Positions 47,460 to 58,378 of a stretch of DNA of 64,000 nucleotides are shown here, in pieces; position 1 is the stretch's first letter; each line of letters starts with the position of its first letter. Under the pieces are notes generated by a model, which saw only the letters and a list, made by a program, of their open reading frames with translations, had not been told where the DNA came from and made no database searches. Position numbers and translations under genes: made by a program. This DNA is from Colius striatus (lineage: Eukaryota > Chordata > Aves > Coliiformes > Coliidae), in contig NC_084767.1 in NCBI RefSeq assembly GCF_028858725.1, positions 21,529,895 to 21,593,894 on the forward strand, given 5' to 3'.

Positions 47460-48950
47460 CAATATGAACATTACAATAAAATAAATAAAGAAGAGGGTTT
47501 TTTCCTTTGGTCTGGATCAGTAGCCTTTTCCCCCCATCTCAGAAGGACCAGGTTTCTTCAGAAAGAAACATTGTCTTAATTCAGCAAGATTAAAGGAACA
47601 TTTTTTTTTAACAGATATTTCTAAGGAAGGAAGAATTTCAAACTTGCCTTTGTATCTGAGAATGCTAAAAATGTCTATATAAACTAATCCGCAAAAAGCC
47701 GGGCAAGTATGAGAGGAAGAGCTTCAGAAATCTCCATGAATTATTTTGGAATTCTGTGTTAAAAGCAAAAGCCCAGATATTGGGGAAAACTGACGTTTTT
47801 CAGGGTTTGGTTTCCGTATCGAAATGCAGGCTAGCATCTGTCCCTGCATCTGTCAAAACAAAGGTCAATCCTTTTATGGAAACTTAAACACAACGCCCTT
47901 GATCCACCGTTTCTCGTTTATTTTTAAGCCGGATGTGAGTTCTGACTAACAAAATCAGATTTTCTAATACGCTTCACATTAAAACTACATTATCCCAGAA
48001 AACTCAGATTACAAGAAAAATACGTCGAAGAACATCTTCCCTTTCTAACAAGGAGGCGATATTTGGGAATTGATTTCAACGGCACTTAAGTCCACTACAA
48101 CCGTCGCGACTAATATTTCACTTTTCTACTTGTAATGCGATGGTGGAACCACAGAAAAGGAAACAGAAATGTGATGGTATCAGGAAGAATTTAGCTACCT
48201 TGAGTAAAATGCGTATCTGAAGGGAAACTGAAAAGAAAACAGCACGAGATTCATAATAAAAGGTATTCTTGTCTCCAAATCTAATTTCCCTGGCATAGGG
48301 GAAAAAAATTAATGGAAGTAGAACCAAAAGGCAAAAATGAAATCCAGTGGGGCTGGGGGTTGTATGACGCTGCCTGACTGAGATGTGATTAACACCTATA
48401 TGTTCTTTTAGTACCCATTTCTTTAAGGCAATTTGATTTGTGCTGTTCCCACCCAAGCGCACACATAAACACCGCTGCCCAAAGCCCATGCAGAACAATC
48501 ACACAAACCAGGAATGGCCGAATGTCCTGGTGAACGCAGACGGACACATCCCCACCCGGGGAGACATTCTTGGGCACCGGCCGCCAAGATGCAGGTCAAA
48601 TTGAATTGTATCACAATAAAGCACATGATATACCCAGGAACTACACTTTTGCCAAACAATTTTGCAAAAATATATTGCCAACACAGAAGACGCTTGAGGT
48701 GCAGCCGTTATCCTATGCTAACTCCCTTGCTCACGCACTTATTTCTCCCATAATCCCACCTCCCGCTGACACAGACCTAAATTTCCCCCACAAAGGATTC
48801 ACTTAAAATGCCTCTTAAGCGTTCCAAGCTCTTCTAAGCCACAGAAGAGCCCCAGATCTGACTCATTTCATGATTCTTCCCCAGTTGCCATCAGTAGGAA
48901 AAGTTGCATGCTGCAGGTGGTCTCCCACCAATGCAATGCTTTAAATCTTC
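47460..48950. other. AT-rich repeat-free segment next to the putative promoter
   Basis: About 1.5 kb is clearly richer in A+T than its surroundings, with few open frames and no recognisable repeat. Base composition and lack of repeats suggest conserved non-coding DNA, but conservation cannot be judged from one sequence. Confidence 0.4.
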
Positions 48951-48954
48951 TTAC

Positions 48955-49045
48955 CTTCTCCAAAGAGCTGCTTTAGCGCCGATTTGGCGTGAGGGGTGTC
49001 CGGACAGATGGCCGATCTTTTCACGTTTGGAAAGGACAAAAAATG
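48955..49045 (-). other. Candidate 5' leader exon of PCBP3 (91 nt)
   Basis: The minus strand shows a strong donor, GAGAAG|GTAAGAAG, at 48955/48954. The upstream side has either a TTTCCCCCCGTAG acceptor at 49047-49046 or a transcription start in the promoter-like block just above. It contains no ATG. The MESKV start exon needs upstream untranslated exons, because its acceptor lies only six bases before the ATG. The assignment is inference. Confidence 0.35.
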
Positions 49046-49160
49046 CTACGGGGGGAAAAAAAAACCCCAGTGATTTTTTTCGCTGTGCGGCGCAGAGGGC
49101 TCTGAACCTCATTGGCCCTGGGAGGTCCACCACGTGGCATGGGATGAAGAGCACGTGACC
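49046..49160 (-). promoter_or_regulatory. Promoter-like cluster: two CACGTG E-boxes and a CCAAT box
   Basis: CACGTG occurs at 49131-49136 and 49152-49157, 21 bp apart (about two helical turns). A CCAAT box in minus orientation (GGGCCAATGAGG) lies at 49111-49115, and a CpG-containing GCGCCGCACAGCG follows. On the minus strand the order is E-box, E-box, CCAAT, then the candidate exon ending at a strong donor. No TATA box is seen. Confidence 0.35.
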
Positions 49161-52100
49161 TATTTTCTCCCAAATCCCTTGGTTTGCTGGAAAGGGGGAT
49201 GCACTCACTGCAGATCTTCATGTCATTTCAGTGGGCTTTCTTTTTTTTTTTTTAATTTATTTTTTTAAAGGCCACTGAGCAAATCGAGTTGCCTGCAGGC
49301 AACGAGAGCAAACCAGCCAACGCTTCCAACACAAAAGAGAAAGGAGCTCGGGTATGAGAGGAGCACTAGGGTGCTGCCTGTGTGCAGGGGGAAATTTGGA
49401 GATCTTTAACAGGGGCAGCATGGTGCCTGCCCACCCACTCTGGGGACGGACGAGAGGAAGGTGCACAACAACACTCATTTGGCTCCCAGCGGTGGGATGC
49501 GCTGAGCCTTCCACTTCACGGGCAGCAGCAGCAGAGGGAAGGACCAGGATGAAGTCCTGACTGCAGAGCCCAGAGCTCAGATGGCTCCCCGAGACTCAAA
49601 GGAAAGGGATATGTGACAAATGCTCCATCACCAAAACTAGATTATCTTATGCCCTCATGTTGCTCCTGACCCCTCCCAGGCTGATCTCATTCTCTGCTGC
49701 CCTCCTGGCTAATGCATGGTGATTGCATCAATCAACTACTCCAGGAGATGATAAGTCTCCTGCTTTGGAGACAGAGGGTCGGCTGAAATAGAGTTTTTGG
49801 AAGAAGGATGAAGTGCAGGAGAGGGAGCATGGCACGCTCCGGGCAGGCATCGCCTGCTCCCACCACCGCATGGCCACATCAGGCTCAAGGGGCACTTCAG
49901 AGTTTCCTTCCACAGACACTTGCCAAACCCAAAACACAGCAAAATTCTCGGAATGTTCTGGCCCCGGGGAGTCCTTGAGGTCCTGAGGAGCAAGACAAGG
50001 CAAGCTACAGTTCCCAGCATCTGTCTTTGCTGGTGCTGGACATCCCTCCTCATCCCAGCTCTGTATTTCCTAGGGGAGAGCAGCTCCCAGCCAGCCACGG
50101 TCCACAGGCCAAGCACCTCCCAGCCTTCCCTTGGTAAACACAGGCACCATTCCATTAGCGTCACTACACTCAGTTTGGGGAAGAGAAAGGGGACTTTTGG
50201 AGGCCAAGATATCCTCTCATTTTCCCCAACAAAGCTCAGGCTCCCGGGTCGTGCCAGTCAGAAGCTGCGCTTTTCTGGCCACCTGAGTCTCTGCCTGGCA
50301 GAGCCCTCGTCTGCGTCCTTCTGTCGTGCCCATGATACGGCTGCTCATTGCTACCGCCAACCAAAAGCCCCAAGGGAATCTACCTCCAGCATCTGCCCTT
50401 GCATTTCAGCGATGGCACTTCTGCACAGCAGCTGCCCTCAGCCAACCTGTCATCCAAGGGATGACAGCCTTCCTAAGGATAACGCTAAAGGCTTCTCAAA
50501 GAACCCGTCGAGCTTGGGCTTTGGTGAAAAAGTGCAGGTCTGGCCACCTCCGTGCCTTCTCTGCGTCACCACCACATCCCAACACAGCACTGGCTGGGTT
50601 CTTCCTTGCAGCTCGTCGCCCACACGAGGACGGGAAGTGTCAGGAGCACAGTCCCTATTTCCAGGCCCTTCCCGAGCCCGTGCTATCTTACCACACTGCT
50701 ATCAAACCCACAAAATGCCACAAAGGGTGCAGAGAAGTGCAGGGTTTCACCTGAAACCTCTGTCTCACAGACTCACACTTCTCCAGCCACTTGCCAGAGG
50801 ATGGGGCATTTTATTCCAATAAATATGAGCTGAGAGAGAAACTTGCCATACTCAAATACAAAATATGGACACATCCAAAAGTGCTTCACTTGCTGCCTTC
50901 CCCTCCTGAATTTTGCGATGGCCAGTGCAGAAGGGCAGAGAAGAACCACTTCCCCACCTTCCAGCCCTGCAGCTCCCTGTTTGCAGCCCCCTCGTCCTTC
51001 CCCAGTGATATCCAGCTAAATCTGCCTCCCAAGTAATCTTCTGAATAATTATATAATAGAGAGGCAGGCAGAGAAATCATTTTAGGCTGCTCTGTTGATA
51101 GAAAGCAAGCTGGATTAAAAGATCAGAACAAGCAATACTTAGATTAAAATGGTTTGTGATTTTCAGCTGCAGAAAAATCTGTGGCTAATGCACGGAAGAC
51201 GTTGGAGGAAGGCGCATCATCTTTCTTTTCCCAAAACCAAGCTTTCTATGGATTAATCAAGGCAAGTTCTAAGTTTCCAACCCATGCTCAGGTTTTGTTT
51301 CCAAATGGGTCAAAGAAATATAATTTGCCATTCCACAGGGCATTTTATCTAAAGAGGTAAGAGCAGTGAGAGGATGCTTTGAGTTACGTTTTGCCCTGTG
51401 AGGCGAGCCTGAATGAAACACCGTCGACACACGGCTGCTTGTAACAACAGCAGACCCCTGAGTCAGGAGAAGCAGCGTGCAGCTCAACAGACAACTTCAT
51501 CACCTCTGAGAAACGTGCCTCCTGGCACACAGCGCAGGCTGTGTCTGTGCCAATGCCTCTGCCTTTCCCGCACGCCTCCCTGCAGCCCCAAGCTGATGGC
51601 AGGCAGCTGCCAGGCCTACCAGCAGCGTGTCGGCCACGGCTGGGACAGCCCATCGGACAGCAGGGCAGCTCTGTGGGTGCTGATACCGCATCACCCCGGC
51701 CCCCAGCAAGGTCAGCAGCATGGGGTGCTGACTGATTGCTTTGGAAAGGCGTGAAGGGGAGGCAGGAAAAAAAACGGGGTGAGAAAGGACCTGAGGCTGG
51801 GGGCCGAAATGCTCTGCAGGGCACAGCGCTCATCAGCCGCGGCCCAGATCGATGCCACTGGCTTTACTCATTCACCTTCAAGTGCAGATTAAGCAGAAGG
51901 GTCAGACTAGGAAATCGTTTGCCACCAGTGGGCACGTCCCCACCACCACCCCACAGCCTCATGTCTGTTTCCCTTGCCAGTGTGGACAGTCCTCACCCAT
52001 GTACCTCGCTAACCCCACAGCACCTCTGGCCCCAGCACTAGCAGTGACCACTTGTTGCATTGTCTGCGTGAAGGATGAAGGAGCAGCAGCTTCCCAGTGC

Positions 52101-53645
52101 CAAGTTGTCTCCAAAAACTCGGTTGTCTTCCAGGTGGCCCTAAGACCTGTAGTTCCTCTATAAAATAGTCACAGCACTACATGCAAAGGACCAGCTCTGA
52201 GTTCAAAGGATGAAATTTCACGAGGCAAGAGGTCCAAGATGCAGCCCAGAAGAGGGTTTAGCATTTAAAATGAAAACCACACCTTGCTTTGCACAGAGCC
52301 AGGCATCAGGCACCAATCCTGCCTGCATAGGCCTCCCAGAGAAGAGATGTAGTGCTGGACAGGGAGTGTGGGAAGGCAGAGAAGCGAGGTTGGAGACCTC
52401 CCCGAGGGGAGGTGGGAGCTAGGGGCTGTGGCAATGTTCACGCAAATGATGTTTTAATAATCACTTCTTGCAGAAGACTGTGGTTAAAGCCTGAGAATCA
52501 AACACACGGACTGGACACACTGGGCTTCTGACCATTTATGGAAACACAGTCTGGGGCCTTGGTCCCAGTTCCTCAAGCAAGGACACATCCCAGTAATGGG
52601 GATTCCTTCCCCAAGAACTGCTGTGCTGAGGTAGGTGCCAGCCAGTGGGGAAGAGGCAGGACCCTCCAGGGTACCCTCACAAGAGCATCCCTCCTTCAGC
52701 TCGTGGCTTCTAGACTACCAGCAGGAAAGGCAATGCCACTCTCCACGCCCCCAGAAACCCTCTACAGATGGGTGTGTTTTTAAGAGGGTGCCCATAGCAC
52801 ACAGGAGCCCTCAGACAATGCATGCTCAAGGCCAAGTATAACCAGTACCCACCACCTCACCAGCGACCACAGACAAGCCTCCTCACAGTTTTTTGGGCAA
52901 GTGCTACCCTTGATGAACCTTATTGGGTCACCTACAGCCCTTGAGGGAAGCCTCCACTCCCTTATCCAAAATCCTTTATCTTATTGCAGTTATAGGGTGT
53001 TGCTCTGTCTGGTGTCTCCCAGGGTTTTATGTGCAGAAAGCAGGGATTAGCGACACTTTTAAAGGGAAGGGGAGAGAAGAGAGTTGTCTGTCACTACAAC
53101 ATTGCTGCTTTATGGAGCTGTCTTCTCACTCGGAGATGTGTGTCCTCCTCTTCACTAATGGAAAATGTTGCCCCGCTGTCCATTTGTGATAGTCAATGCC
53201 TGGGACAAGATGATGGCCCCAGGCCAAAGCACATCTATTTTAGTAACAAAAGCAGAGTGACTGATGAAAATAAGCCCATCTATGCACTTCCCAGCTTAGA
53301 TCTTCAGCTGGTTTTAATGGATGCCTGTGACCAACGTGGCAGAAAGTGGGCGGCCGAGCACAATGAGGGCAGAGGCGGCAGGATGGGAGACCTGCACGGG
53401 TGCGTGATCGTGACAGCCCCTATGCAGAGTGAGGCCCCAGCAGCAAAACACACCTCTTGTAGGAGCCCTGTGGCCAGGACTGCACGGTGCAGAGAGCAAA
53501 AGCCCTTTCCCTTTTTTGCCCATGCCACAGCAGTGCCCTGTGCATGGAGCCGGGTCCCAGTAGTGCAGCACCCATGTCCTCCCTGCTGGTGCTGACAGCC
53601 TAAGGGAGCGCAAAGTCTCCCAAGGATTTGAGAAGGGATTGAACT
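49161..53645. other. Upstream sequence, no gene recognised
   Basis: It contains a T-rich tract at about 49241-49266. A plus-strand frame of 300 codons (49920-50822) has no recognisable domain. No CR1 copy is seen. Confidence 0.5.
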
Positions 53646-53691
53646 GGCCTTACCTTACCCTGCTGGCTGGCCTTACCTTACCCTGCAGGCT
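53646..53691. repeat. Tandem duplication, 2 x 23 bp, carrying splice-donor motifs
   Basis: Two 23-bp units differ at a single base. Each reads GGTAAGGTAAGG on the minus strand, so four overlapping donor-like GTAAGG motifs lie within 46 bp. Confidence 0.9.
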
Positions 53692-55639
53692 GGCCTCCAG
53701 CTCCAGAGAGATGCCTCGGAGGGTCCGGTTGCACCAGAAAAGGGCATGCTGTGGTGGAAACCGGTGGTCCGCGGCACCAGCCTGTGGCCTAGGACAGGCA
53801 GACGTTAGGCATGGCACAACACAAGAACACCCAACTGCTGCTTACTCTCCAGGAAAAGTGAATCGCAGAAAGAAATAAAACATGAGTTTGGTCAGAGGGG
53901 CACAAAATGACTGGGAGTATCACCTGCAGGTTGTTTACAGGGCAGGCAGCAAGTCCTGCCTATATTCTTCTCTACATCTCTACATTTGGAGAGGTTCTGC
54001 CCCAGCATTCATCATTCATCCACCCATGAAAAGAGCTGGGCCATGGAGGAGGGGGTTCCCAGAAGAGGACCCCAGTAAGCACCCCCCAGTTGACCCCAGC
54101 CTGTCAGAGAGAGTAGGAGCCAGGGCTCTGCATCACCCAGAAATCAAACCACACTGGAAATAATCCAGCACGTACAGTGACATGGGCGCCGGGTTATTTT
54201 TATTGCTGTGTTTTTGCTGCTGCTCCCAATAAGCGAACTGGGGCATGCATTACCCGTCAATAAAATCAATTGAGCAGCCTGAGCCATTAATAAGCTGAGT
54301 GCCAGAGGGAAGAAAAACCTCTCCGTCTCCCAAAATATCCTTTGGGCGGCAAGGCGGGAGAGCTGCAGGCCTCACTCAGGGCTTGGACCTGGCACTGCTC
54401 TTGTCGTGCCAGAGAGGCTTGTCTGTTATACAGGGAAACCTTCTTCCTCCTGGTGACTCAGCAACCTCCCTGCTCATCCCCAGTGACCTGGGCACGAGGG
54501 GCTGATGCTTCTGCCACGGGAAGAAGCCCATCATGGTGAGGGGAGCCCATGGGACCTCCCCAAGGTCTGTCTTTGATCCTGCCTGCTGCTCACAGCTGCG
54601 TCAGCACTAAGGTCAGAGCAGGTTGCCCAGGGCTTTATCCCTTTGGGGCCTGAAGACCTTGAGAGATGGGAACTACAGAGCCTCTCAGTGACCAGCTGTC
54701 CTCTGAATTAACTTTATTTTTTTTCTCCTACAATACCCTATATGTCTCTGAATGGCAGCCTTGCCCTCCAAGGTGTCCAGCTGGTGTCACCTACAAGAAG
54801 GACAGGTCCCAGGAGGGACTCTGTAGAACTTCAATACTCTCCACAGAGCTTACAGAAGCAGAATCAATTTAAAATCCCACTAACTGTCACAATCACAACA
54901 TCCTTTCCCACAGGCTCTCAAAAGACAGAGAGGAAAAGAAAAAAAAAAAGCCAAACAAACCCAAATAGCCAAAAATAACTGGAGAGGATGGAATGCCCAA
55001 AGTTCAACTCACCTTTGGAGGAGCAGCAGGGGCAGGTCAGGGATCCTGCGAGGCAGACAGCTGGAGGTCAGCAGTGGAACCAGTAGGGGAGGACCTGGAA
55101 GACAGCACAACATCTCAACACCCACAGTTCCTGGCCAGCCCCCTACCCTGGAATCCACAGAGCATCCTCCCAGCACTGCTGCCGTGGCTGAGGACAGCCC
55201 AAGGGAGAGCGAAGCACAAGAACAATACAGTGCCAAGCAGAGGAACCCATAGTCATTGTGGTTTTTTGTGACAATTAGCAGAAAGTTATGGTCACTGATT
55301 CCAGTATTGTGAAAAAGAAGGAAAAAACCTCAACTACACACCACCTTAATCAAATGCACATGAATAAGGGAACTCAGACAAGGATTCAGGGTGCTGGAAG
55401 CGCAAGGGGCTCCTCAGTCCCAGCACAGGCACATCTCCCCTCACCACTGCCCATATGGGTGCAGAGCAACAGCCCACAGCAACGCAGCCACAAGTTCACA
55501 AGGAAAGAAACTTCTATCTGTCTTCTAGGTCATAGGTTTAAGTCGGTCCCAAGACAAAGTTTAGCATTAGGGAAATGTGCCATCAAAGAATTTGTCAGCA
55601 GTTAATCAAACACTGGTCAGTCTCCCAGCATCTCTGGTG
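53692..55639. other. Upstream sequence, no gene recognised
   Basis: A short pseudo-exon-like segment on the minus strand (55013-55045) has a good acceptor (CTGCCTCGCAG) and a strong donor (AAAG|GTGAGT). Otherwise nothing is recognised. Confidence 0.5.
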
Positions 55640-56433
55640 GATTGATGGGCCAAGGCAAATTGTATGAGGTATAACAAGGCCAAGTGCCAGCTCTTGAACT
55701 TGAACCACAACAACCCCAGGCAACACCACAGCCTTGGGGCAGAGGGGCTGGGAAGCTGTCCAGAAGGAAAAGGACCTGGGGATGTTGGTCAACAGTGTTT
55801 GAACATGAGCCAGCAGTGTGCCCAGGTGGCCAAGGGCATCCTGGCTTATGTCAGCACTAGTGTGACCAGCAGGACCAGGGCAGTGATTATGCCGCTGTAT
55901 GGGGCATTGGTGAGGTCGCACCTCGAAGTCCTCTGTTCAGTGTTGGGCCCCTCACTCCAAGAGGGACATTCAGGGGCCGAAGCATGTCCAGAGATGGGCA
56001 CCAGAGCTGGGGAAGGGTCTGGAGCACAAGCCTGATGGGGAGTGGCTGAGGGACCTGGGTGTGTTTAGTCTGGAGGAGGCTGAGGGGAGACACGATCCCT
56101 CTCTGCAACTACCTAAAAGGAGGCTGTAGTGAGGTGGGGGTTGGTCTCTTCTCACAAGTAGCAAGTGATAGGACAAAAGGAAACAGCCTCAAGTTGCACA
56201 AGGGGTGAGCTAGATTAGGGATAAGAACTTTTTCCGTGAGAGGGTTGTTAGACACTGGCACAGGCTGCCCAGGAGGTGGTGGAGTCCCTACCCCTGGAGA
56301 TATTGCAAAGCCATGTAGCTGAGGTACTGATGGAAATGGTTTAGTGATTGGCTTGGGAGTATGAAGTGAGAGGTTGGAGTCAATCTTGGAGCTCTTTCCC
56401 AACTGAAACGATTCTATGATTTTATGATTCTTG
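55640..56433 (+). mobile_element. CR1 LINE 3' portion, sense, about 0.8 kb
   Basis: It carries the end of the CR1 reverse-transcriptase ORF as broken frames (translations near ACCACAACAACCCCAGGCAA, then the GAGGGACATTCAGGGG region), followed by the 3' UTR and the terminal GATTCTATGATTTTATGATT. Stops and frameshifts show it is dead. Confidence 0.93.
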
Positions 56434-57187
56434 TTACATTACAGCTCTTCCACTATTCTACCAACAAGCTGCATCGTGCGATCCTGGCCATGACCATGGG
56501 TGCATGGTCTTGCACTATGCACCCATGCAGAGGAAGGCCTGCTTCCAGCATAGTGCTTTTCAATGAATGTTTGGTGCAGACAGAATTGTAAGACAGTCTC
56601 AAAACCTGCTATTTCTGCCTTGCAGCCCCCACTGGTGTTCTCTGTGATCAAGTTGCAGGTCACCTCCAGGCATGGCGAGGCCTGTATTTCCCAGAGGACT
56701 GATGCTGTGCAGGGGGCAACCTCAGCTCCAGCACAGCTACCAGTGCACCTCAGGTCACCCAAAGGCTGCCCCAAGCAGAAACCTCAGCACCATGAAACAC
56801 ATCTTGGCTATGGCTGCTTTAGGCATCCCCTGACTGCTCCCGTGGGGCCATTTCCAGACCTCTGCCAGAAGCAGCCTTCCAGTGGTACTGCTGTGGCCAA
56901 AGGGCAGTGGATGAAGCCACTGACAGTGTCCCATGTCACACGTGGTGGCATCTTCCTCATCAGTGACTGATGCAAGGCAGTCAGGAGTCATCTTAAAGGG
57001 CAGTTTAGGGACAAGCAACCTTTTTGTCTGCTGGCAACTATCACCCTTCCTGCCACCTCCCAACCCCTCTCGAGCATGGCTAAGGCCCCATACTTTATGT
57101 CTGCGCTGGCAGTACAAGCAGAGGAGCCAATCACTTATTTTCCTATCTGTTTCTCTCCAGTGAGACAGACACTGTGAGAAGGACACA
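56434..57187. other. Spacer between CR1 copies
   Basis: No gene or repeat is recognised in this 0.75-kb stretch. Confidence 0.55.
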
Positions 57188-57395
57188 CAATCACAGAATT
57201 CCAGAACAGTTAGAGTTGGAAACGACCTCTAGAGATCACCCAGTTCAATCCCCTGCTAAAGCAGGTTCCCCTAGATCAGGTCACTAAGGAATGTGTTTGG
57301 AAACTTTCAGAGAAGGAGACTCCACATCCTCCCTGGGCAGCCTGTGCTGGCGCTCCCTCACCTGAACAGCAAAGAAGCTTTTCCTCATGCTCAAG
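57188..57395 (-). mobile_element. CR1 LINE 3' fragment, antisense, diverged subfamily
   Basis: It begins ATCACAGAATTCCAGAACAG and continues GTTGGAAACGACCTCTAGAG and CCCTGGGCAGCCTGTG. The tail differs from most others in the window (GACCTCTAGAG rather than GACCTTTAAGA), pointing to a different CR1 subfamily, as for the 4655-4906 copy. Confidence 0.88.
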
Positions 57396-58259
57396 TGGGA
57401 CTTTCTGATTTCACCAGCAAGATATCATACCAAAAGCTTTCTGTCTCTGGACCCAGAGTGGTGAAGAGCATGGTTCTGTTTCTGCATGGCCAGCTTGCCT
57501 GCTAGCTCTCAGGGACCAGGTCCCATTTGTAAATTTGTCTAGCAGCACTCATGGGGGCTCACCAAGCATGCCAAAGGAGTCACTTGTGAAGAGCAGAGCG
57601 GCAGAGGTGCCCAGATCCTAGCAAAACCACACCTATTGCTCCCAGAAAAGCACCTGATGATGTCATGAATTTCAATGCACCAGTCCACACGAAAGTCAGC
57701 CTTTGTAGACTGCAATGTCTCAGCATCCTTAACTCATCTCTGAGAGGCACCAAGCCCCCTGAGTGGCAGGGACCTCATGCAGGGCAGAGATTCCCAGGGG
57801 CTTGGAAGCATGCCAAGCTTGATGCCACCCATGTGCACTGGAGGACTTATCTGTCTCATTCCAAGAGGCCCAAAATTTCGAAACACTTAGTCTTGAGTGG
57901 GTAAGGAAGTATCACAGACAGGTGGCCAAACATCCTCTGAACAGGGTTTGACCATGTTGCATCAATAGGACACAATGATGAACAAACTGGGCGTGGCTCC
58001 TGGCCCATGCCTAGTCTCGGGGGTGAGCTGACGGGTACACCCCCGAGTGAGCAGGTCCTGAGCCCAGGCTCAGGGGGCTCTGATGACTCCCCTGCTCTCA
58101 CTGCAGCGGGGTAAGATGAGGAGCATTGCTGTCGAGGACATCCATGGGCATCCAGGGCAGCACTTAGGCACAGCACTGCCTTAGCAGGTGTCTGGAGCAC
58201 GCCAGCTCCTCAGTCCAAAGCAGCAGATCCTACTGGGAATCATTTTAAGGGCCTCTCAA
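57396..58259. other. Spacer between CR1 copies
   Basis: No gene or repeat is recognised in this stretch. Confidence 0.55.
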
Positions 58260-58378
58260 AGACACATAGATGAGGTGCTGATGGTTTAGTTTAGCGATGG
58301 GTTTCGCAGTGCTGAGGTCAGTGGTTGGATTAGACAATCTTAAAGGTCTTTTCCAACGCTAATGATTCTATGATTCAA
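58260..58378 (+). mobile_element. CR1 LINE 3' end, sense, about 120 bp
   Basis: Only the terminal CR1 segment remains: GAGGTGCTGATGGTTTAG, GAGGTCAGTGGTTGGATT and the end AATGATTCTATGATTC. Confidence 0.9.

Noticed and set aside
49920..50822. 300-codon plus-strand open frame
   Set aside because: No family resemblance, low-information Ser/Pro/Leu-rich composition, overlapping frames on both strands, and no matching splice structure.
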